Of a stretch of 64,000 nucleotides of DNA, positions 58,353-64,000 are shown piece by piece. The notes below the pieces were generated by a model. That model made no database searches. It was given only the letters and a program-made list of their open reading frames with translations, and had not been told where the DNA came from. Every line of letters begins with the position of its first letter. Positions within the stretch are counted from its first letter, which is position 1. Source of the stretch: Ustulina deusta (Eukaryota > Ascomycota > Sordariomycetes > Xylariales > Xylariaceae); the NCBI GenBank assembly GCA_023159155.1, contig JAJNNX010000059.1, positions 248,001 to 312,000 on the forward strand, given 5' to 3'. Both the position numbers and the translations under genes were made by a program.

Positions 58353-58963
58353 CGTCCAAAGGATCGCCTGTGGGTTATTGGTGGAGAATACTTAAACCCA
58401 GGAATTGCATCGCTGTGATAGGCTGCCATCATATGCCATCCTGGCGAAGCCTAGCCGAACCGTATTCCTGCAACTCCCATTGGTTAGGTGCTGTATGGGG
58501 CTATGCGCTAAGGTGTTCATACTCTTCGTTGTATCATCAACACATTACTATTATCATTTTAACATTTATTCCTGTGCAATAGTTATAGATCTCCCTACGT
58601 AGCCCCATTGTTTAGTTTAATTGAACTTTCGAAATACATGTATTCACTGGCTTGTTATTGGTGATGCAAGTGAAAGCCCCATCGCCAACCGTCTCTGCAC
58701 GTTATTATTGGTTCGTCTTTAATAACTTGTATGCGAGGCGAGGCAATCTTCAATGGAGCACAACTAAGTACTGTAAGAAGAGGAATAAACTGCTGTTTAC
58801 TTGGGTAAATACATCACAATGCTTGGTTTACCATCAAACTATAAAACTAACAGGTAGGGCTCCGTGTTGAGTGAATCTCCAGCAACAGTCTCTTACCCTC
58901 ATCTCATTCAAGCTTGGCTAGCCCCCCATTACCTCAAGTAAGTAGTTTATCATCTTGCTCGCC
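58353..58963. promoter_or_regulatory. Divergent intergenic region between regulator and tannase genes
   Basis: About 610 bp lies between the divergent starts. Just before the annotated tannase ATG an in-frame hydrophobic stretch (FIILLA) follows a TAG that could be a splice acceptor, so a short 5' exon may lie within this region. No clear candidate was found. Confidence 0.4.
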
Positions 58964-60676
58964 ATGTACGCATCTCAGGTGGAAGCATGTGTACCAGCAA
59001 CATTCAGCAGCCTCAGCCTTTTTGGCGGAGAAATCATCTCTCTTGAGACCACCTTAGTCTCCAATTATAGCGCATCTGTCCCTGGAGCATATCGATTTAC
59101 TGGCCCTAGCGTCCAATTGACCAATGCCACGTTCTGTAATGTCACAGTTTCTTATACGCATCCCGGTCAGAACGACGAGATCTATGTCGAAGCATGGCTT
59201 CCTACGAACAACTGGAATGAGCGTTTCCAGGCCGTCGGCGGAGGAGGCTGGGTTGCTGGCCGTTTCTATTTGTCGTATGTTGGTATGCAAGGTGCTCTCG
59301 CAGACGGATATGCGACCATCACAACCGACGCCGGCTTGGGATCTGCCATGGATGCAAGTCCGTGGGCTCACGTCAGCCCCGGAAATGTGAATCTGTACAA
59401 TCTACAGAACCTGGCGTCAGTTTCCTTGAACGATGAGGTAAGCAAACTCGCCCGCTTCGTTTCATCTCTACTATCGCTAAGTCGTAACACTGCGGTAGGC
59501 AATCATTGGCAAGCAGCTCATCGGGAGCTATTATGGCCAAGGACCTCTGTATTCGTACTGGAGTGGCTGCTCTCAAGGCGGCCGCCAAGGCATGATTCTA
59601 GCGCAACGTTATCCGGATGCCTATGACGGTATTGCAGCTGGCGCTCCTGCTTTGTATTGGACCGAATTTGCTCCTAGTACTACCTGGCCGCAACAAGTTT
59701 TGAGCATGCTTGGCCACTATCCGTACAATTGCGAGACGGATGCACTTACTGCCGCTGCTATCAAGGCGTGTGACAAGCTGGATCAGGTGGAAGATGGTAT
59801 AATCGGCCTGCCTGAGGAATGTCTGGCTCGTTTCGACCCTTTCCAGTTAGTAGGCATTCCCATAAACTGCACCCAAACAAACGGCACGGTCCGTATTACC
59901 AACGCAGCCGCTGTTCTCGTGAATGAGACTTGGCACGGACCGCGGGCTGTAGATGGGACAAAACTCTGGCACGGATTGAACCCTGGTGCAGATATTACCG
60001 GTGACGCTCCAACGTCGTATGAGCCGGGAGTTGCAGCAACAAATTGCACTGGAACTATTTGCGGCCCTGTCTCAAATGTACTAGGCCAGTGGACGCAACT
60101 GTTCGTTTCCAAAAACCCGGCCTTGGATGTGTCAAACCTCACACACGAGGAATGGGACAATTTGTTCCATTCGGGCTCGCAGCAGTATGCATCGTTGGTC
60201 GGATCCGCTGATCCAGACTTGAGAGCCTTCAGCAAAAAAGGAGGGAAAATCCTATCTTTCCATGGTGTGGTAAGTTGAAGCCTACTGCTGTATCGGCTTC
60301 ATCTTGATGCTGACAATTCATGTGCTTTCCACAGCAAGACAACATTATTCCCCCGGGAGGTAGCCAGCAGTATTATAACGCGGTGGCATCGATTTCACCC
60401 GATATTCACGACTTTTACAGGCTATTTGAAGTCCCGGGCCTTGGTCACTGCTTTGGTGGCAGAAGCCAACAACCAGCCGGCATCTTCGAGCAGTTGGTCC
60501 ACTGGGTAGAAAATGGCAAGGCACCTGAGACGAGTCCGATCAATGTAACAGACATTACAGGCTCCCAAGTGCTAGGTTCCCGCGTCCTATGCCCATACCC
60601 CCAACAACAACAACTTATTCAAGGTTGTACAGACATTGCGGCCGCCAAATGTTGGACTTGCACAAGACGACAGTAA
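58964..60676 (+). CDS. Tannase/feruloyl esterase family protein
   Basis: Exons 58964-59437, 59499-60269 and 60335-60676 encode 528 aa. The fold and the hallmark CS-D-HC arrangement are present: Cys182-Ser183 in WSGCSQGGRQG, Asp417 in HGVQDNIIPPGG (created by the second splice junction) and His453-Cys454 in PGLGHCFGG. The last two pair through the family's special disulfide. Other landmarks are ATFCNVTVSYTHPGQND, RFQAVGGGGWVAG, YATITTDAGL and DAYDGIAAGAPALYW. These secreted enzymes release ferulic or gallic acid from plant polymers. The model beginning at MYASQVEAC lacks a full signal peptide, and an upstream exon is suspected. Several N-x-S/T sites suit an extracellular glycoprotein. Confidence 0.88.
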
Positions 60677-62718
60677 ACACCAAAGCGGACTGTCGAGTCT
60701 CTTGACCTGTGCGGTCATATCCGTAATGTATGCTTGCAGAACTTTCTTGAGTTCTGGTTCTTCTCGTCAGTTTGATTTGAGAAGTCCCGTAGCCCACCTA
60801 GCGCCAGAGGTACCTATGCCCATAAACAGCAACAGCTATTTTTAATTTACTTTATTGCAGTTAAAGAATTTGGCTATCCAGATTTTTAATATCTTAGAAC
60901 TTCTGTAGTAATAATACCTTTCTATCGCACTTCTGCAAGCTTAATTATAAGGTGAAAGCTGCGATAGTAACTTTAATAACCATACTTCCGGCAGGATTTC
61001 CTTGGAAGTTAAAGATTTCAGAGCGCTTCATCGGTCCGAATCGGATGTGATTTTACTGGCAACCAGAAGCCGAAGCCGGTCGATTGTTTCCCTGATCTGA
61101 CCGAAGGATCGATTCGGTCCGATCGGTTAACTAGATGAGCCTGTGGACTTGGAGCTATGAGCTTGGATGCAAGTAAAAATAAGATTGGTTGCAAACCCAT
61201 ATATTGATTAGGCTTTAGACAAACCCTACAGTCAAGCTAGGTGTAGGGTTTCTGGATGGGTTTCTAGGTACTCATGTAATTTTTACCTAGAGGCACAATA
61301 CCATGCGCGTTACTAGTTGCGTACCAAGTGTTCGAAGACAAGGCCGATTCATCAGCATAGAAGGGTAGGAACCAACACTCTGAATAATTGGTGCATTTAC
61401 CCCTAGCTTCCGTCGGGCACAAGTAAGAGGATGACTGTAGTTTCTCGAGAGCAGATCCATTAATACAGCATAGTTGGCATCGCTTTATATCATATGTGTA
61501 TGACGTCGAAACATCTAGTTGCACGTGGAACTATGCTTCGTGAACCAATATACGAATTTAACGCCGCTCCCTGTGGTATTCTATGGTATGTGGTATGTCT
61601 AACGGATAATTGTCTACGTTTTATAAGAGATCGTACGTCACACGATTGACTTCCTGGCATTCTCAAATGTTTTACAATTCACATTAATACCCACGTAATT
61701 GATTTAAATACGAACGCATAGGACCAACTGAGCATGTCCCATTGGCAATAATACCATCTTCGATCATACCTTTTACTAATAAAAATATCGAGACGCGCGG
61801 CCTCATCACAGGCGCAACTTGAGTTACCGCAATTGATTCTAGACTAGAATATCTCGTAATAATATTATACAGCTGACGGTGCTCACAACAAATGAAAACG
61901 TAGCATAGTAGATTGCAAACGGTGTCTCGATACCCCAAAACTTCCCCGCGACTTTGGCCTAGACTCCTGCTGTACATGTGAATGCTGAGCCTCAAGAGAC
62001 TGATGCACTAACATCGGGCTGTGCTGACGGACCTTTAATTTACATAATAATGTTGAATTGTTACGGTACACCACTTATTTCTCACCCCAATATCAGCCCA
62101 TCGCCTTAAATAGGATGATGAAAGCGGCTTGTATATTGTTAACGGAGCCCGACCATCGGAATTTGGGGTTTTCCGCAATGACACCTATTCGTGACATACC
62201 TACACCTTGGCTTCTATAGTGGCGTCATGGCATCTAAGAATACTTGTGGTGTTTTGGTATAACGCTTCCGAATCCTCTGGCGGTGAAAAACATAAGCTTA
62301 GGTGAAGTCACGGAGAGAATGGTGGCGTTATAATAGCACCGAATCGCCCAGAAATATATAGGACTGTTTTCTCACCTACCAATGAGCACAGTTATGTCGA
62401 TTACTTTTTACTTGAATCTCATGCTTTGCCATTAAGAGTGCATTATTTAGTCATTTCGATGACAAACGAAGCTCATCATGGGCTCACGTAGTATGACATG
62501 ACTGTCGATCCTCTCGAATAAGCAAAGCAGTAGACTAAGTCCTATACAACTTGGCGACAAGGCGCTAGTATTTTTGAATGCTAATTCATTTTCTGGCGAG
62601 TATAAGAAGAGAAAGATTCAACCAAATGTTAAGCTCTAGTGCCGAGCAACAACAACAATCTATTTGCACACCAGACTTGAGTATTTCATCACTTTCCAAC
62701 ATCCAATTCCAAATCAAA
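60677..62718. other. AT-rich intergenic region
   Basis: No gene is supportable. CTATCGCA (60922) and TGCGATAG (60960) form an 8-bp inverted pair around an AT-rich loop. Near 61027-61130, GGTCCGAATCGG and ATTCGGTCCGATCGG form an imperfect inverted pair. These could be remnants of small inverted-repeat elements. Confidence 0.45.
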
Positions 62719-63120
62719 ATGCAATTTCCCAATTTCCTCATTGTTGGCCTTGGACTCATTGCCGGTATCCAGGCGCAACCAGTCGAAGAGCGCGGACAGG
62801 TCGTTGCACACCTCATATTTCACGGCGGTCCTGCCTCGTACGAATTGTTCGTGCCTACGGATGGAACCGTAGTCCAAACTAGTAAGATAGTCTCCAATAT
62901 GACGCAGTCGTCAAGTTTGAATCACCTGTTAACACGTCATACAGATAATGGTATCTCTGTTGATACTATCGACACTCCTAACTATGATGCCATCTCTCTG
63001 TGCACCTTCAACACGTCGGGTCCGAAGACCTTAGTTGGCTCAGTCACTCCTGATGGCCTCAACCAAATCACGGTGGGACCACCTCAGCCAATTCTCAGCG
63101 TAAGCTGCCGAGCCGAGTGA
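62719..63120 (+). CDS. Small secreted protein, 112 aa
   Basis: Exons 62719-62881 and 62945-63120 encode 112 aa. The ATG at 62719 gives a signal peptide (MQFPNFLIVGLGLIAGIQA), cleaved probably before QPVEERG. The mature part of about 93 residues has two Cys (SLCTFN near the middle and VSCRAE at the end), a DYDAIS-like NYDAISLCTF segment and GPPQPILSVSC near the C-terminus. The architecture is that of small secreted fungal proteins seen in many plant-associated Sordariomycetes, but no specific function is known. The 63-nt intron is a multiple of three and has no stop, so the unspliced frame is open too. Donor GTAAGA and acceptor ACAG are good. Confidence 0.75.
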   Translation: MQFPNFLIVGLGLIAGIQAQPVEERGQVVAHLIFHGGPASYELFVPTDGTVVQTSKIVSNMTQSSSLNHLLTRHTDNGISVDTIDTPNYDAISLCTFNTSGPKTLVGSVTPDGLNQITVGPPQPILSVSCRAE

Positions 63121-64000
63121 GCCGCGTCTCACGGCACTTAAAGCTCGGACGTACTCAGCCCATCATCTTCAGCTGAAGCAAAGAAATCTGCCCACGGCAA
63201 TTTCCCCACCATGTGAGCTATGGGTCGGCAACTGAGGATTGGGTTCTGTTCTCCTTGACTTTGCTAGGTTTCCGATCTGTCGTTAGAGCGGTTTACAGTT
63301 GGCTAATTTCAATATATGCGTGAGGAGTTAGAATACCTAACAATCTCTGGCCCGCGAAATTGAGGCACCTTGGTAGATTGAAAGTAGCACCGATTAGTGA
63401 CAGTATTGTCCGAGTCTTATGCTAGACAATGAGCGACGCCAAGATCTAAATGTCACCGATTGATCATTTTCACTAGGCCGCTTGCATAACCTTTGCTGGA
63501 TTGTTCAAGTACTTTGAGTATACTTTTGCTCTGTTATGTCTCAAGTTGCTATTGTGAAGCTACACCTCTAGAACAAAGAGGGCAGCCACATATAGACACG
63601 TGCTAGGTAATAACAGAGTGTAAGCCCCTTTGCCCAACTATGAAATCATAACCTGTCCCTATTACAGCCAGCCATTCAACGAGATCCCGACACTTATAAT
63701 TAATTGGGCGCTAACTTGTGATGACGTTGGCTTCATTTATAACAAACCAACACTGTTTAAAATAGCAACTGCACCACCCTATCCTTGTTCAGCCGCTGAG
63801 GAGTACTAGTCATGAATTGACAAATAGGTAAAACAAACAATAGCGAAGCCGAAGCAATTAAGCCTCTCTACAATTTTGAGTCCTCAAAGTCTGTCCCCAG
63901 GTAGATTATAAGTAAGCTCACGGCCGGTCATGGCTAAGATGTGGCTTAACTGAGTCTGTGGCTAGTGTGGCTGTCTAGAAAGGGGTTTGAGGCTTTCGAC
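63121..64000. other. Right flank, nothing recognised
   Basis: Contains the 3' region of the small secreted protein gene and sequence without coding features. No gene start is visible at the window edge. Confidence 0.5.

Noticed and set aside
1..64000. CRISPR arrays, insertion sequences, operon-type promoters and terminators
   Set aside because: None seen. The intron-rich genes show this is a eukaryotic nuclear segment, so these bacterial features are not expected.

Overview
The window looks like nuclear DNA of a filamentous ascomycete, most likely a Sordariomycete. The evidence is short GT-AG introns (about 50-150 bp) with CTAAC or CTAAT branch sites, families typical of Pezizomycotina (Clr5-domain regulator, CFEM-GPCR-like membrane protein, sedolisin, tannase/feruloyl esterase, CE16 esterase, PKS-NRPS relic), and intergenic DNA full of TAGGTA/TACCTA words. 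No rRNA, convincing tRNA, CRISPR array or intact transposon was found. I rebuilt gene models by joining reading frames at splice sites; the spans below include introns and the exon coordinates are in the evidence. Introns were accepted when phase and family homology agreed.

Layout: 2-7 kb holds two housekeeping/signalling genes, an arrestin-related trafficking adaptor (1971-3924) and an SLM1-like F-BAR/PH protein (5410-6976). About 4.9 kb without genes follows, with GTAGGGT minisatellites. 11.9-16.2 kb looks like a decayed secondary-metabolite locus: a Clr5 regulator, an EthD-like protein and the broken C-terminal end of a PKS-NRPS megasynthase. 17-25 kb has a secreted CE16 esterase, an RNase H-like protein with an altered active-site residue, a Ser/Thr-rich single-pass membrane protein and a GC-rich intronless S66 peptidase. 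29-31 kb encodes a secreted sedolisin. 33-45 kb has an orphan protein, mitochondrial NADH-cytochrome b5 reductase, an amidoligase with an in-frame stop, and an oligopeptide transporter.

45.6-51.7 kb is the densest, most conserved part: a nucleoside deoxyribosyltransferase-like protein, an RGG-box protein, LUC7 (U1 snRNP) and GPI16/PIG-T (GPI transamidase). 52-58.4 kb has three minus-strand genes: an SRR1-domain protein, a seven-TM-type rhodopsin-like protein with a 6-nt exon, and a Zn2Cys6 regulator. The right end carries a tannase/feruloyl esterase and a small secreted protein.

Functionally this mixes core genes (splicing, GPI anchoring, mitochondrial redox, endocytic adaptor, TORC2-type signalling) with saprotroph or plant-associated secreted hydrolases and nutrient uptake. 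I see no clearly new multi-gene system. The most unusual items are the PKS-NRPS relic, the altered RNase H-like site, the stop-interrupted amidoligase, the microexon, and the tandem duplication in the SRR1-domain protein.
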